A stretch of DNA of 64,000 bases from Rhodobacterales bacterium (lineage in GTDB: Bacteria; Pseudomonadota; Alphaproteobacteria; Rhodobacterales; Rhodobacteraceae): the NCBI GenBank assembly GCA_026400355.1, contig JAPLPE010000013.1, positions 124,001 to 188,000 on the forward strand, in the 5' to 3' direction. A model generated the notes under the pieces. That model worked only from the letters and a program-made list of their open reading frames with translations. It was not told the DNA's origin and did no database searches. A program made the translations under genes and the position numbers. How positions within the stretch are numbered: position 1 is the first letter of the stretch; every line of letters starts with the position of its first letter. Shown in pieces: positions 10,369 through 19,532 of the stretch.

Positions 10369-10436
10369 TTCTCTTGGTCTCAGATATCCCGGGGGTGCGC
10401 GGGCCCTTCCCGCGCAAGGGGGGCAGCGCCCCCCAC
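10369..10436 (+). repeat. Intergenic palindromic repeat, copy 1
   Basis: A segment with CTTCT, then CAGATATCCC and GGGGGT, then GC-rich dyads (GCGCGGG / CCCGCGC and GGGGGGC / GCCCCCC). A related copy lies on the other strand at 43473-43526, sharing the CTTCT...CAGATATCCC-x-GGGGT core. It fits a dispersed REP-like intergenic element between acnA and the cytochrome gene. Confidence 0.6.
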
Positions 10437-10486
10437 TCGCAAGCAAACGCGCGCCCAAGGGCCACGCTCCGGTGGATCACACCGCT

Positions 10487-11323
10487 TCAGCCGCCAAACG
10501 GCAACGCAGGCAGTGACCGCAGATACAGGATCACCGCTGCCACATCGTCATCCGTCATGGCAGCAAAGTTGCCATAGGGCATTGGCGGCAACATTGCTGC
10601 CCCGTCCGGCCGGACGCCATGCTGGATGATCTGCACCAGTTCAGCATCCGAATACTTGCCGATCCCCTCCGGCCCCGAGGTGATGTTGGGCGCAACCACG
10701 GTGCCCCAAGGCCCGTGGAACTCGAACCCCCCCGCCCCCAGATGGGTGTCAAACATCGGCCCCTGCGGCCCGAATGTGGTATGGCACTCCATGCAATGGG
10801 AAACGGCATTGGCCAGATAGGCCCCATACACCACCGTCACCCCCTGCGGGATCGCCGCCACCGTATCAATGGGCGGCCCATAGGCCGGCGGCAGCGGGAT
10901 GTTGTAGACGCTCTGCCCCGGATCAAGATCGACCGCCGGCACCTGCCGCAGATACATCACGATGCTCTGCACATCGTCATCCGACAGCCCGCGATAAAGC
11001 CCGATCGGCATCGGCGGCCCGATCACCGTCCCGTCCGGACGGATGCCCTCGCGGATGGCCTTCACCAGTTCCGCATCACTCCAACCGGCCACACGTCCGC
11101 CCGGCGTGATGTTGGACGCAATCGCGGTAAACGCCTCGCTCTGCTCGACCACACGACCGCCCAAAGCCTGTTCCATCACTGGCCCCGTCGGCCCGAGGGG
11201 CGTATGACAATTGCCGCAGGCCGACGGTCCTTCAACCAGATAGGTTCCGCGTTCCAAAGACGGCTCCGCCAGAACCGCTCCCGCTTGCAACACAGCAAAA
11301 CCCGCAAACAAACTCGCGCGCAC
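10487..11323 (-). CDS. Diheme c-type cytochrome
   Basis: The 278-residue product has two cytochrome c domains, with heme motifs CGNCH (about residue 36) and CMECH (about residue 177). Each is followed by a distal methionine candidate in GPPMPIG and LPPMPYG. A signal peptide (RASLFAGFAVLQAGAVLA) directs it to the periplasm. The GTG at 11323 is chosen because GGGAGGT lies five bases upstream; the ORF's earlier start at 11395 adds a non-conserved stretch. The tandem layout resembles the cytochrome subunits of alcohol and aldehyde dehydrogenases, but no dehydrogenase gene is adjacent. Its redox partner is unknown. Heme attachment would rely on the ccm genes just downstream. Confidence 0.88.
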   Translation of the reverse strand: MRASLFAGFAVLQAGAVLAEPSLERGTYLVEGPSACGNCHTPLGPTGPVMEQALGGRVVEQSEAFTAIASNITPGGRVAGWSDAELVKAIREGIRPDGTVIGPPMPIGLYRGLSDDDVQSIVMYLRQVPAVDLDPGQSVYNIPLPPAYGPPIDTVAAIPQGVTVVYGAYLANAVSHCMECHTTFGPQGPMFDTHLGAGGFEFHGPWGTVVAPNITSGPEGIGKYSDAELVQIIQHGVRPDGAAMLPPMPYGNFAAMTDDDVAAVILYLRSLPALPFGG

Positions 11324-11387
11324 ATCAAACCTCCCTTTTGTCCAATGAGGAAAGGTTGTCACGTTCCCGTGGGTCGGCCAAGCCCCC

Positions 11388-12758
11388 TCATTCAACCGCA
11401 GTCAGCAAGACTGAGATTTCATCGACCTTCTCGGCGAGCAACCGTCGGTCCCCCCGCGTCTCCAAGTTCAGCCGCAACACGTTCTCCGTGTTGGACGACC
11501 GCACATTGACCCGCCAGTCCCCCATGTCGAGGCTCACCCCGTCCAGCCGGTCCACCGCGCGGGCCAGCGGTACATAAGCCGCCTCGAACCGCGCAATCGC
11601 CCCTGCCTTGTCCTCGATATGGAAGTTGATCTCGCCCGACGACGGAAACCGCGCCCGCATTCCCGCCACCAGTTCCGACAGCGTCTTGCCCGACCGCGCC
11701 ACAACCTCAGCCACCAGAACCCAGGGGATCTGCCCTGAATCGCAATACATGAAGGCGCGGAAGTAATGATGCGCCGACATCTCCCCACCATAGGCCGCAT
11801 CGACCTCGCGCATCTTTGCCTTCAGATGCGCGTGCCCCGTCTGCGAAACGACGGATTCTCCACCACCCGCCGTCACAAGGTCAACCGTGTTCCACATGAC
11901 ACGCGGGTCATGCACGATCCGCGCCCCCGGTTCCTTCAGCAGGAACGCCTGCGCCAACAGCGCCACGACATATTCCCCGTCAATGAACCCACCCTTCTCG
12001 TCAAAAAAGAAACAGCGGTCGAAATCCCCGTCCCAGGCCACTCCCATGTCGGCCCCGGCCGCCAGCACCGCTTTCGCGGTCTGCGGCTGGTTCTCATGTA
12101 ACAGCGGGTTGGGGATGCCGTTCGGAAACCCCGAATCCGGCTCATGGTTCATCCGGACAAATGAAAACGGTACCTCCAGCGCATCCAGCCGTTCGGCAAT
12201 CGCATCAAACGCTGCCCCCGCCGTCCCATTCCCGGCATTCACCAGAATCTTCAGCGGCCGCAGCCCGGCAGGTTCCAGATAAGACACCACCCGCGTCGCA
12301 TAGATGTCGCGCGGATTGTCCTGCCTCAGCGCACCCTGCCGGGCCACCGGGCCAAAGTCATCCGCCACGACCAGATCATGCACCGTACCCAGCCCCGTCG
12401 CCTCGGAAATCGGCCGCGCGCCTTCGCGCACCATCTTTATCCCGTTGTAATCGATGGGATTATGCGAGGCCGTCACCATCAGCCCCCCGCCCGCACCATA
12501 ATGCTCCGTTGCGAAATAGACTTCCTCGGTCCCGCAAAGGCCAAGATCGATCACATCGACCCCTTCATCCCTCAGCCCCTGGATCAGCGCCGTCTGCAAG
12601 GCCGGGCTTGATTCCCGGATATCGCGCCCCGTCACCACCAGACCCGGCTTCAGCACCCGCGCAAAGCCCCGCCCGATCCGATAGGCAATGCCCTCGTTCA
12701 ACTCCTCGCCCAGCCGCCCGCGCACGTCATAGCTCTTGAAACAGGCCAGTCTCGTCAT
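11388..12758 (-). CDS. manB: Phosphomannomutase / phosphoglucomutase
   Basis: The 456-residue protein belongs to the alpha-D-phosphohexomutase superfamily. It interconverts 6-phospho and 1-phospho sugars for GDP-mannose or UDP-glucose supply. Domain 1 has MTRLACFKSYDVRGRLG, and the phosphoserine loop is TASHNPIDYNG (about residues 97-107). The metal-binding loop is DGDFDRC, the sugar-binding loop is GGEMSAHHYF, and the C-terminal phosphate-binding loop is RSSNTEN. All active-site loops are intact. It closely resembles CpsG/XanA-type enzymes. Whether mannose or glucose is preferred cannot be said. It lies between the cytochrome gene and ccmG on the same strand. Confidence 0.93.
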   Translation of the reverse strand: MTRLACFKSYDVRGRLGEELNEGIAYRIGRGFARVLKPGLVVTGRDIRESSPALQTALIQGLRDEGVDVIDLGLCGTEEVYFATEHYGAGGGLMVTASHNPIDYNGIKMVREGARPISEATGLGTVHDLVVADDFGPVARQGALRQDNPRDIYATRVVSYLEPAGLRPLKILVNAGNGTAGAAFDAIAERLDALEVPFSFVRMNHEPDSGFPNGIPNPLLHENQPQTAKAVLAAGADMGVAWDGDFDRCFFFDEKGGFIDGEYVVALLAQAFLLKEPGARIVHDPRVMWNTVDLVTAGGGESVVSQTGHAHLKAKMREVDAAYGGEMSAHHYFRAFMYCDSGQIPWVLVAEVVARSGKTLSELVAGMRARFPSSGEINFHIEDKAGAIARFEAAYVPLARAVDRLDGVSLDMGDWRVNVRSSNTENVLRLNLETRGDRRLLAEKVDEISVLLTAVE

Positions 12759-12830
12759 CGCTCAACTTTCCCCAACGTTATTCAACCGGCGCGCCACTTG
12801 CCGTTCTTCCCAGCGCCGCCAAGGGCAAAG

Positions 12831-13367
12831 CTACTCGACTGCCTCGGCCAGCGCCGGGCGTAGCCGCTCTGCAATGGTCCGCTGCGTGGCCGGTCCCGCC
12901 AGCCGCGCGATGATCTTGCCCTCACCATCCACGACAAAGGTCTCGGGCACGCCATAGACACCCCAGTCGATCGCCAACTGCCCGTCCGGATCAGCCCCGG
13001 CCGCAGCATAGGGATTACCCAGCTCGGCCAGAAATGCTACCGCATTGGCAGGGTCATCCTTGTAGTTGATGCCATAGATCGGCAGCCCCTCGGCCTGCAG
13101 CAGCATCAGGTTCGGATGCTCCACCCGGCAGGGCGCACACCAGCTGGCAAAGAAATTGACCAGCTTCACACGACCGTCCCGCAGTACGGCATCGTCAAAA
13201 TGCGTCATATTGCCCAGCGGCTGCACCACCGTCTCGGGCGCAGGCCCCCCGGCCAGCGCAGACGGCAATTCGTTCGGGTCGTCCCGCATCATGCCAAAGG
13301 CAAAAAGCCCGGCCAGCGCCGCAAATGCCACGGGCGGAATAAAGACCAGCGGCGAAACCCTAGGCAT
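12831..13367 (-). CDS. ccmG: Thiol:disulfide interchange protein CcmG (DsbE)
   Basis: The 178-residue membrane-anchored thioredoxin has one N-terminal transmembrane segment (LVFIPPVAFAALAGLFAFG). The active site FFASWCAPCRVEHPN holds the WCxxC motif near residue 78, and GVYGVPETFVVD contains the cis-proline. It reduces the apocytochrome c heme-binding cysteines in the periplasm. Its ATG overlaps the stop of ccmD (GAT GCC TAG), and it is the last gene of the ccmABCDG run. Confidence 0.96.
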   Translation of the reverse strand: MPRVSPLVFIPPVAFAALAGLFAFGMMRDDPNELPSALAGGPAPETVVQPLGNMTHFDDAVLRDGRVKLVNFFASWCAPCRVEHPNLMLLQAEGLPIYGINYKDDPANAVAFLAELGNPYAAAGADPDGQLAIDWGVYGVPETFVVDGEGKIIARLAGPATQRTIAERLRPALAEAVE

Positions 13368-13509
13368 CCCGCCCCCGCTCCACCCGCTCCAGTGCCGCCT
13401 TCACGCGGCGATAGCGCACGTGCGACATGACGATGATCACCGCCAGGAGGGCCAGTGAAATCCCATAGGCCGACAGCACGGCTCCCGCATATTTGCCAAG
13501 TTCCGGCAT
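13360..13509 (-). CDS. ccmD: Heme exporter protein CcmD
   Basis: A 49-residue single-pass protein: MPELGKYAGAVLSAYGIS, a hydrophobic stretch SLALLAVIIVM, then a basic tail SHVRYRRVKAALERVERGR. This is the standard CcmD layout. CcmD aids release of holo-CcmE from the CcmABC complex. The start ATG overlaps the ccmC stop as ATGA, and its stop overlaps the ccmG start. Identification relies on position and topology. Confidence 0.92.
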   Translation of the reverse strand: MPELGKYAGAVLSAYGISLALLAVIIVMSHVRYRRVKAALERVERGRDA

Positions 13510-14249
13510 CATGCCCGTGCCGCCCCGCGTTCCGCCCGCGCCTCAAGTGCCCGCATCCGCCGCACCCGGATCTCCGTCCCCGTCCGCATCAGCACCAGCG
13601 CCACAAACAACAGCACAAAGGCTGCAATGCAGACCAGCAGCGGAATGTAATACACGTCCGCAACATTCTCTTCCTTGTCGAGACTAAGCGACGCGCCCTG
13701 ATGCAGCCCCTGATTCCAGAAGTTCACCGCATAACGCGACAGCACCGCAAAGACCGACCCCACGATGCAAAGGACACTTGTCAGGTCCGCAGCCGTATCC
13801 GGTTCCGAAATCGCCTCCCACAGCGCCAGATAACCAAGGTAGAACAGGAACAGGATCAGGAACGACGTCAGCCGCGGGTCCCAGGCCCACCATGTCCCCC
13901 ACATCGGCTGCCCCCAGATCGCCCCGGTGATCAGTGCTATCACCGTCATCACCAGCCCCACTGGGGCCGCCGCCTTGGCCGCCAGCGCGCTCACGTGATG
14001 CCGCCGCACGAGCCAGATGATCGACGTCACCAGCATCATGAACCACGCGTTGATCGCCATCAGCGCCGCAGGCACGTGGAGATAGATGATCTTGACCGTG
14101 GACTGAAAATTCTCAGCATTAGGCGTCAGGAAGAACCCCCAGATCAGCCCGACCGCCAGCGCGATAAGCGAACCCCAGAACAGCCATGGCACCGCAGGCG
14201 CCGTCGTGTCCATGAACTTCTTCGGATTGGCATATTCCCAGATCGACAT
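13509..14249 (-). CDS. ccmC: Heme exporter protein CcmC
   Basis: The 246-residue inner-membrane protein has about six transmembrane segments and the tryptophan-rich heme-handling motif WGTWWAWDPRLTS. Conserved histidines occur in KIIYLHVPAALMA and in RRHHVSALA. It delivers heme to CcmE for cytochrome c maturation. The ATG at 14249 (MSIWEYANPKKF) is chosen as the conserved N-terminus; a TTG at 14285 adds residues without support. It ends in an ATGA overlap with ccmD. Confidence 0.96.
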   Translation of the reverse strand: MSIWEYANPKKFMDTTAPAVPWLFWGSLIALAVGLIWGFFLTPNAENFQSTVKIIYLHVPAALMAINAWFMMLVTSIIWLVRRHHVSALAAKAAAPVGLVMTVIALITGAIWGQPMWGTWWAWDPRLTSFLILFLFYLGYLALWEAISEPDTAADLTSVLCIVGSVFAVLSRYAVNFWNQGLHQGASLSLDKEENVADVYYIPLLVCIAAFVLLFVALVLMRTGTEIRVRRMRALEARAERGAARA

Positions 14250-14303
14250 GTCCGCCCGTTTACCCTCTGTGCCTGTCAGCCTCAATGCGGCATCCGCACC
14301 CGC

Positions 14304-14960
14304 TCACCGCAGATTGACCCGAAGTGCTGCCGCCGATGCAAACGGGAGAAGCGCCACACACCCGAACGTGATCCCGCCCAACATCAACAGCGGCGTCCCC
14401 ACCGCCATCCCCATCGCGCCCCGCCGCACCACCTCGGCACCAAAGATCAGCGTCGGCACATAAAGCGGCAGCACCAGCAGCGACATCAGAAGCCCGCCCC
14501 GCCGCAACCCCACCGTCAGCGCCGCGCAAAACGCCCCGATCATCGACAAGGCGGGCGTCCCCAACGCCAGCGAGGCCAACAACCACGGATAGGCCGGCCC
14601 TTCCATGTTCAACAATACGCCCAACAGCGGCGCGGCCAAGGTCAACGGCAACCCCGTGGTCACCCAATGCGCCACTCCTTTGGCCAAGGCGACACCCTCC
14701 AGCGGCAAGGGCGATGTCGCCAGCAACGGCAAAGATCCATCCTCGAAATCCAGCGCAAATATCCGGTCAAGCGACAACAGCGCCGCCAGAAGCGCTGCCA
14801 CCCAAAGTATCCCCGGCGCAATGCGGCTAAGGACCGAAGTCTCTGCCCCCACCCCGAACGGCACCAGCACCACCACGATCAGGAAGAACGCCAGCCCAAG
14901 GCCAAACCCGCCCCCCGCCCGCACCGCCAGCCGCAGATCCCGGACCAGCAGCGCTATCAC
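14304..14960 (-). CDS. ccmB: Heme exporter protein CcmB
   Basis: The 218-residue, six-pass membrane protein is the permease partner of CcmA. Typical blocks are LLVRDLRLAVRAGGG at the N-terminus, SLDRIFALDFEDGSL, and GTPALSMIGAFCAAL. A GTG start overlaps the ccmA stop codon (GTGA), so the two genes are translationally coupled. The CcmAB ATPase drives release of holo-CcmE. A 54-base gap separates it from ccmC. Confidence 0.95.
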   Translation of the reverse strand: MIALLVRDLRLAVRAGGGFGLGLAFFLIVVVLVPFGVGAETSVLSRIAPGILWVAALLAALLSLDRIFALDFEDGSLPLLATSPLPLEGVALAKGVAHWVTTGLPLTLAAPLLGVLLNMEGPAYPWLLASLALGTPALSMIGAFCAALTVGLRRGGLLMSLLVLPLYVPTLIFGAEVVRRGAMGMAVGTPLLMLGGITFGCVALLPFASAAALRVNLR

Positions 14961-15577
14961 AGGAACGCCTCGTCCGATCCACCCTGCGCATCCGGCCCCG
15001 CCCTAAAAGCCGACAGGTCCAGTTCCGGCGCAGCAATCCCAAGATCTATATGCGTCGCAATCACAGCAAGCCCCCCGCCCGCAAGATGCCGCCCCCTCAG
15101 CCAGCCCGCGAAAAGCGCCACCGAAGCCGTATCCAGCGACACCGTCGGCTCATCGAGCAGCAACACCGGCCGCCCGAGCACCGCCAGCCGCGCCAGCCCC
15201 AGCCGCCGCTTCTGCCCCGCCGACAAGGCCCCCGCCATCCGCGACGCCAACCGCTCCAGATCGAACCAGCCGAACACCTCGTCCGACAGCGCCTTCCCAT
15301 GCACCGCCGCCCAGAACGCCAGATTCTCCTGCACCGTCAGCGTGGCCTTCACCCCGTCCGCATGGCTCGCATAGGCCGCACTGTCCGCCGCCATCCCGAC
15401 CGACCCCGCCAGCGGCGGCTGCAACCCCGCCAGCATGCGCAACAGCGTCGTCTTTCCCACCCCGTTCGGCCCCCGCAGGATCAGCGCCTCCCCCGGAGCC
15501 ACGTCAAAGCTCACGCCCGCCAGGACAGGCACGCCCCCCCGCTCGACCGCCACATCCCTGACCTGCAAACCATTCAT
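14957..15577 (-). CDS. ccmA: Heme exporter ATP-binding protein CcmA
   Basis: The 206-residue ABC ATPase has Walker A GPNGVGKTT (near residue 36), signature SAGQKRRLGLARL, Walker B VLLLDEPTVSLD and switch histidine IATH. Its short length is typical of CcmA. It powers the CcmABCD machinery at the inner membrane. The ATG at 15577 (MNGLQVRDV) is the conserved start; the open frame further upstream is unrelated. First gene of the ccm segment, downstream of the DUF498 gene and the sec genes on the same strand. Confidence 0.95.
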   Translation of the reverse strand: MNGLQVRDVAVERGGVPVLAGVSFDVAPGEALILRGPNGVGKTTLLRMLAGLQPPLAGSVGMAADSAAYASHADGVKATLTVQENLAFWAAVHGKALSDEVFGWFDLERLASRMAGALSAGQKRRLGLARLAVLGRPVLLLDEPTVSLDTASVALFAGWLRGRHLAGGGLAVIATHIDLGIAAPELDLSAFRAGPDAQGGSDEAFL

Positions 15578-15627
15578 GGCCTTGGGGTTTATCCCATCCC
15601 CCGCGCGGCTGCAAACCGCGCCCGCGC

Positions 15628-15981
15628 TCAGACCGGGATCAGCGCCAGCCCCACCCGCCGCCCTTCTGACAGAAGCACATTGTAAGTCCGGCAGGCCGCA
15701 GGCGACGACATGATCTCCACCCCGATTCCCGCCGCCTCGATCGCCTCGCGGAACGCGGCCGGAATATGCACGATCTGCGCGCCCGTCCCTACGAACACCA
15801 CGTCCAGAACACCCACCGCCGCGATCAGGGCCGCCGTATCCGCATACCCGCCCCAAGGGGCCACTCCGGTCGGCAGAACTGTCACCGGCCCCTCGACCAC
15901 CTCGCCACCGATGCGAAAGAACCCCGGCCCATAGCCATCCACCGGTCGGCTGTCCGTGTACCTGATCTCATTCAGCCGCAT
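15628..15981 (-). CDS. DUF498/Mth938 domain protein
   Basis: The 117-residue product has the compact Mth938-like fold sequence: GYGPGFFRIGGE, VVFVGTG, HIPAAFREAIEAAGIGVEIMSSPAACRTYNVLLSEGRRV. The family includes NDUFAF3, an assembly factor of mitochondrial complex I, but the bacterial function is not settled. In Rhodobacterales it commonly sits after secF and before ccmA, as here. Confidence 0.88.
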   Translation of the reverse strand: MRLNEIRYTDSRPVDGYGPGFFRIGGEVVEGPVTVLPTGVAPWGGYADTAALIAAVGVLDVVFVGTGAQIVHIPAAFREAIEAAGIGVEIMSSPAACRTYNVLLSEGRRVGLALIPV

Positions 15982-16048
15982 GCCCGACCCCCATCCTCAT
16001 CAAGGGCGAGCATACCTGCGCCCAAGGCTCCGCCACCAGAGCAAGCGC

Positions 16049-17014
16049 TCAGGCGTCGATATTGGCGTACTGGTTTCCGCTGGGCTTCTTGGGCTTGTCG
16101 CTGCGGTCAAGCCCGATGAACAACACGATGTTCTTGGCCACATAGACCGAAGAATAGGTCCCTAGAAGCACACCGACAAAGATCGCAAAGGCAAAGCCCC
16201 GGATCACGTCACCACCCCAGATCAGCAGCGCCAGCAACGCGATCAGAGTCGTGACCGAGGTCATCAGCGTCCGGCTCAGCGTTTCGTTCACCGACAAGTT
16301 CATCACGTCCCGCAAAGGCATCGTCTTGTACTTGCGCAGGTTTTCCCGCAGCCGGTCGAACACGACCACCGTGTCGTTAATCGAATAGCCCAGGATTGTA
16401 AGCAGCGCCGCCACGATGGTCAGGTCAAACTTCAGCTGGAACAGCGCGAATATCCCGATGGTGATGAACACGTCATGGATCAGGGCCAGAACGCCCCCAA
16501 CCGCAAACTGCCATTCAAACCGCAGCCAGATGTAGGCCAGAATCCCGATGGACGCCGCGACCATCGCCATGACCGCCGTCCAGACCAGCTCACCCGAAAC
16601 CTTTGGACCCACCGATTCGATGGACACGAACTTGACCGGCGGGTCGATGGCCGTCAGCGCAACCTTGACCTGTTCGATGACTTCCGGCGTCACGGCCTCG
16701 GTCCCGTCAATGGCCGAAATGCGGACCATTGCCACATTCTGATCCGCGGCAAAGCTGGGGTCGAACACTTGCGTGATCGACACGTCGCCCAGATTCAGCG
16801 CGTTCAGCGCCTCACGATAGGCCCCCACATCCAAGGCTTGCGTCGACTCCGTCCGGATTGTCGTCCCGCCCAGAAAGTCGATCCCAAAATTCAGGCCCAT
16901 GACGACCCAAAGCACGATGGCCAGAACCATCAGCGCCATCGACCCGCCGAAGGTCACATACTGCCAGCGGAAAAAGTCGATGTTGGTCTTTTCGGGTGCA
17001 AGTCTCAAACGCAT
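16049..17014 (-). CDS. secF: Protein translocase subunit SecF
   Basis: The 321-residue inner-membrane protein has six transmembrane helices and a periplasmic domain after helix 1. The conserved motif LNFGIDFLGGTTI and the transmembrane block SINDTVVVFDRLREN are diagnostic. With SecD it uses the proton gradient to help complete protein export through SecYEG. It lies 12 bases after secD on the same strand, indicating one operon. Confidence 0.97.
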   Translation of the reverse strand: MRLRLAPEKTNIDFFRWQYVTFGGSMALMVLAIVLWVVMGLNFGIDFLGGTTIRTESTQALDVGAYREALNALNLGDVSITQVFDPSFAADQNVAMVRISAIDGTEAVTPEVIEQVKVALTAIDPPVKFVSIESVGPKVSGELVWTAVMAMVAASIGILAYIWLRFEWQFAVGGVLALIHDVFITIGIFALFQLKFDLTIVAALLTILGYSINDTVVVFDRLRENLRKYKTMPLRDVMNLSVNETLSRTLMTSVTTLIALLALLIWGGDVIRGFAFAIFVGVLLGTYSSVYVAKNIVLFIGLDRSDKPKKPSGNQYANIDA

Positions 17015-17026
17015 GTCATTGATCCC

Positions 17027-18685
17027 TTACACAACGATTTTCTTGGGCTTGCGCCAGTTGAACCAGATCGCGGTGATCTCCCGCGTCACCAACAGTGCCG
17101 TGAACACCGAGGTGATGATGCCGATGCCCAGCGTCACAGCAAAGCCCCGGACTGATCCCGCACCCACCAGATACAGCACTGCCGCAGTGATAAGCGTGGT
17201 CACGTTCGCATCCACGATGGCCGACAACGCCCGCTCATAGCCCACCGTGATGGCGCGGGCCGGGTTCTTCATCTGCCGCAACTCTTCCCGGATGCGTTCA
17301 AAGACCAGCACGTTGGCGTCCACCGCCATCCCGATGGTCAGAACGATCCCCGCGATCCCCGGCAATGTCAGCGTCGCCCCAAGGATCGAAAGCGCGCCAA
17401 AGATCATCGCGATGTTGATCGCCAGCGTGATGCTCGCAAAGACCCCGAACAGGCCATAAGAGGCAATACAGAACAACACGACCGCGACCATGGCGATGAC
17501 CGCCGCCTTCTGGCCTGCATCGATACTGTCCTGCCCAAGTTCCGGCCCGATGGTCCGCTCCTCAAGGAAGGTCAGTTCTGCAGGCAGCGCACCCGCCCGC
17601 AACAGCACAGCAAGCTGAGTGGATTCCTCGACAGTAAAGTTGCCGGTAATGATGCCCGAACCACCCGGAATATGGCTCTGGATCGTCGGCGCCGAAATCA
17701 CCTCGTTGTCGAGCACGATGGCAAAGGGCGACCCGATGTTTTCGGCCGTATAGTCCCCGAACGCCCGCGCCCCCTGCGCATTGAACCGGAAATTGACCGC
17801 CGGACGCCCGTTCTGGTCAAAGGACGGCTGCGCATCCACCAGTTCCTCGCCGGTCACAACCGGGCTGCGTTCCAGCACATAGAACACGCCCTCTTCGTTC
17901 AGCGACGGCACCAGCACATTGCCCGAACCGGGGTCGGCGTTGGCATCCTGCGTCCGCGTGACGACAGCCTGAAAGGTCAGTTGCGCCGTGGTCCCGATCA
18001 GGTCCTTGACCTCTTGCGCCGACCCCACGCCCGGAACCTGCACCAAAATCCGGTCAGCCCCCTGCCGCATGATCGTCGGTTCCCGCGTCCCGGCCTCGTC
18101 GATCCGGTTACGCACGATCTCAAGCGCCGTCCGCAACGTGCGGTCATCCGTCGCAGCCCGCTCTGCCTCGCTCAGCGTGACGATGATCAGACCGTTATCG
18201 GCCCGCACGTCAATATCCATCGCTCCCGCGCCCGTCAGGCTCGATACCGGCGTGGCCAGCCCCCGCACGATCTCCAGCGCCTGCGGCACCGCATCGGCAT
18301 TCGAAATCCTGACCCGCAACTCCTCCGGCGGCCCCTCTTCGCGCGTCACGAAACCGATGGTGTCCCGCTGTGCCGCCAGCGCATCCCGCACCTCGGGCCA
18401 CATGACTTCCATCCGGCTGGCATAGACGTCGGCCACCTGCACCTGCGCCAGCAGATGCGCCCCACCCCGCAGGTCCAGCCCCAGATTGACAAGGTACGAA
18501 GGAAGCCAGGCCGGCCAAAGCGCCGCCTGTGCCTCAAGCTCCGGGGTGGTCATCCCGCTTGCAATGATCGCCCGCGCGTCGTTGGACTGCTCGACCCGGC
18601 TGTAAAACAGGTTTGGCAGAGCAAAAAGAATACCGGCAACGCAGACCAGCCAGATCGCAATGCGCTGCCACAGGGGAGTATACAT
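17027..18685 (-). CDS. secD: Protein translocase subunit SecD
   Basis: The 552-residue membrane protein has an N-terminal transmembrane helix, then [15 protein letters not shown], the conserved D1 motif opening the large periplasmic domain. Five more helices lie in the C-terminal third, with [18 protein letters not shown] in the proton-conducting transmembrane block. It works with SecF and YajC in protein export. It is 22 bases downstream of yajC and 12 bases upstream of secF. Confidence 0.98.
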   Translation of the reverse strand: MYTPLWQRIAIWLVCVAGILFALPNLFYSRVEQSNDARAIIASGMTTPELEAQAALWPAWLPSYLVNLGLDLRGGAHLLAQVQVADVYASRMEVMWPEVRDALAAQRDTIGFVTREEGPPEELRVRISNADAVPQALEIVRGLATPVSSLTGAGAMDIDVRADNGLIIVTLSEAERAATDDRTLRTALEIVRNRIDEAGTREPTIMRQGADRILVQVPGVGSAQEVKDLIGTTAQLTFQAVVTRTQDANADPGSGNVLVPSLNEEGVFYVLERSPVVTGEELVDAQPSFDQNGRPAVNFRFNAQGARAFGDYTAENIGSPFAIVLDNEVISAPTIQSHIPGGSGIITGNFTVEESTQLAVLLRAGALPAELTFLEERTIGPELGQDSIDAGQKAAVIAMVAVVLFCIASYGLFGVFASITLAINIAMIFGALSILGATLTLPGIAGIVLTIGMAVDANVLVFERIREELRQMKNPARAITVGYERALSAIVDANVTTLITAAVLYLVGAGSVRGFAVTLGIGIITSVFTALLVTREITAIWFNWRKPKKIVV

Positions 18686-18707
18686 CGTGTCTCTGCCTTG
18701 CTGTGCG

Positions 18708-18992
18708 TCAGGACTTGGCGGGTTCGGTCTTGCTCACGACGCTCGCGATGGTGGACCGTACCACCCGGACGTTTACGCCCGTGGCAATCTCGACCTCGAC
18801 CTCGTTGCCCTCGTCCTTGACCTTGGTCACCTTTCCGATCAGCCCGCCCTGGGTGATCACCTGATCCCCGCGACGCAGCGCCGTGATCATCGCCTGATGA
18901 TCCTTGAGCTTCTTCTGCTGCGGCCGGATGAGAAGAAAATACATGATCCCGAAAATCAGGACGAGCGGAATGAGGGATTCGAGGCCTTGCAT
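18708..18992 (-). CDS. yajC: Preprotein translocase subunit YajC
   Basis: The 94-residue single-pass protein has the transmembrane helix [16 protein letters not shown] followed by [14 protein letters not shown] and [16 protein letters not shown], all typical of YajC. It associates with SecDF. The ATG at 18992 is preceded by AAGGA; the longer frame upstream is not conserved. It is the first gene of the sec-ccm run. Confidence 0.96.
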   Translation of the reverse strand: MQGLESLIPLVLIFGIMYFLLIRPQQKKLKDHQAMITALRRGDQVITQGGLIGKVTKVKDEGNEVEVEIATGVNVRVVRSTIASVVSKTEPAKS

Positions 18993-19193
18993 GGCGGTCC
19001 TTTGATCTGTGAGCGGGGAGCCCCCGCAAAGTCGCGGCTCTTGTATGTCCGGTCCCCGGGAATGGCAACTGCGCAAGGGCCCCAACCTGACGGGAGCCTT
19101 TCCGCAGGTCCATTCCATATGGGAAGGATGAATCGCAGTTCAATTGTCAGGCGCGCCGCTCACACTTTGGGCCGCCTACCTTCCCTCAGGACT

Positions 19194-19387
19194 GAGCGGG
19201 GCGGGGGCTCCAGTGGAGCCACCGCCCCGCTCGCACCCCACGGCCTCCAACGGCCCCCGTCACACCATCCTCGCAGAAGGCCGGCACCTGCCCCGGCGGG
19301 GGCGAAGGCCCTGCCTTGCAGGGGGCAGGGGCTGGCAGAACGCGGTGCGTTTGGCCGGAAAGCGTCACCTTGGTCGTATGACCAAGG
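19194..19387. other. Non-coding interval with several strong stem-loops between yajC and serS
   Basis: The interval 18993-19532 has no convincing gene. It holds three clear dyads: a 17-bp stem with one mismatch and a 3-nt loop (19194-19232), CCCTGC-ctt-GCAGGG (19309-19323), and CCTTGGTC-gtat-GACCAAGG (19368-19387). The flanking genes diverge, so terminators are not expected here. These may be palindromic intergenic elements or parts of a structured 5' leader or RNA. Open frames across it are composition artefacts. Confidence 0.45.
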
Positions 19388-19532
19388 CGATGTCCCTGGT
19401 CAAAAAACTCCGGGTGCGGATTCCTCGCGCACTCCACACCACCGTCACCCGCCCACAACAATTCCCGGTTCACCTTTCCCCCCCCATAAGGCATATGACG
19501 CCCCACGCATCCCAACCTCAGACGGTGACACC

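Noticed and set aside
13455-15374. Long plus-strand ORF over the ccm genes
   Set aside because: It is Arg/Pro/His-rich and antisense to ccmC, ccmB and ccmA, which carry clear motifs.
19144-19532. N-terminal extension of serS
   Set aside because: The conserved SerS start is [10 protein letters not shown] at 19533; the upstream frame is composition-driven and crosses the hairpin region.
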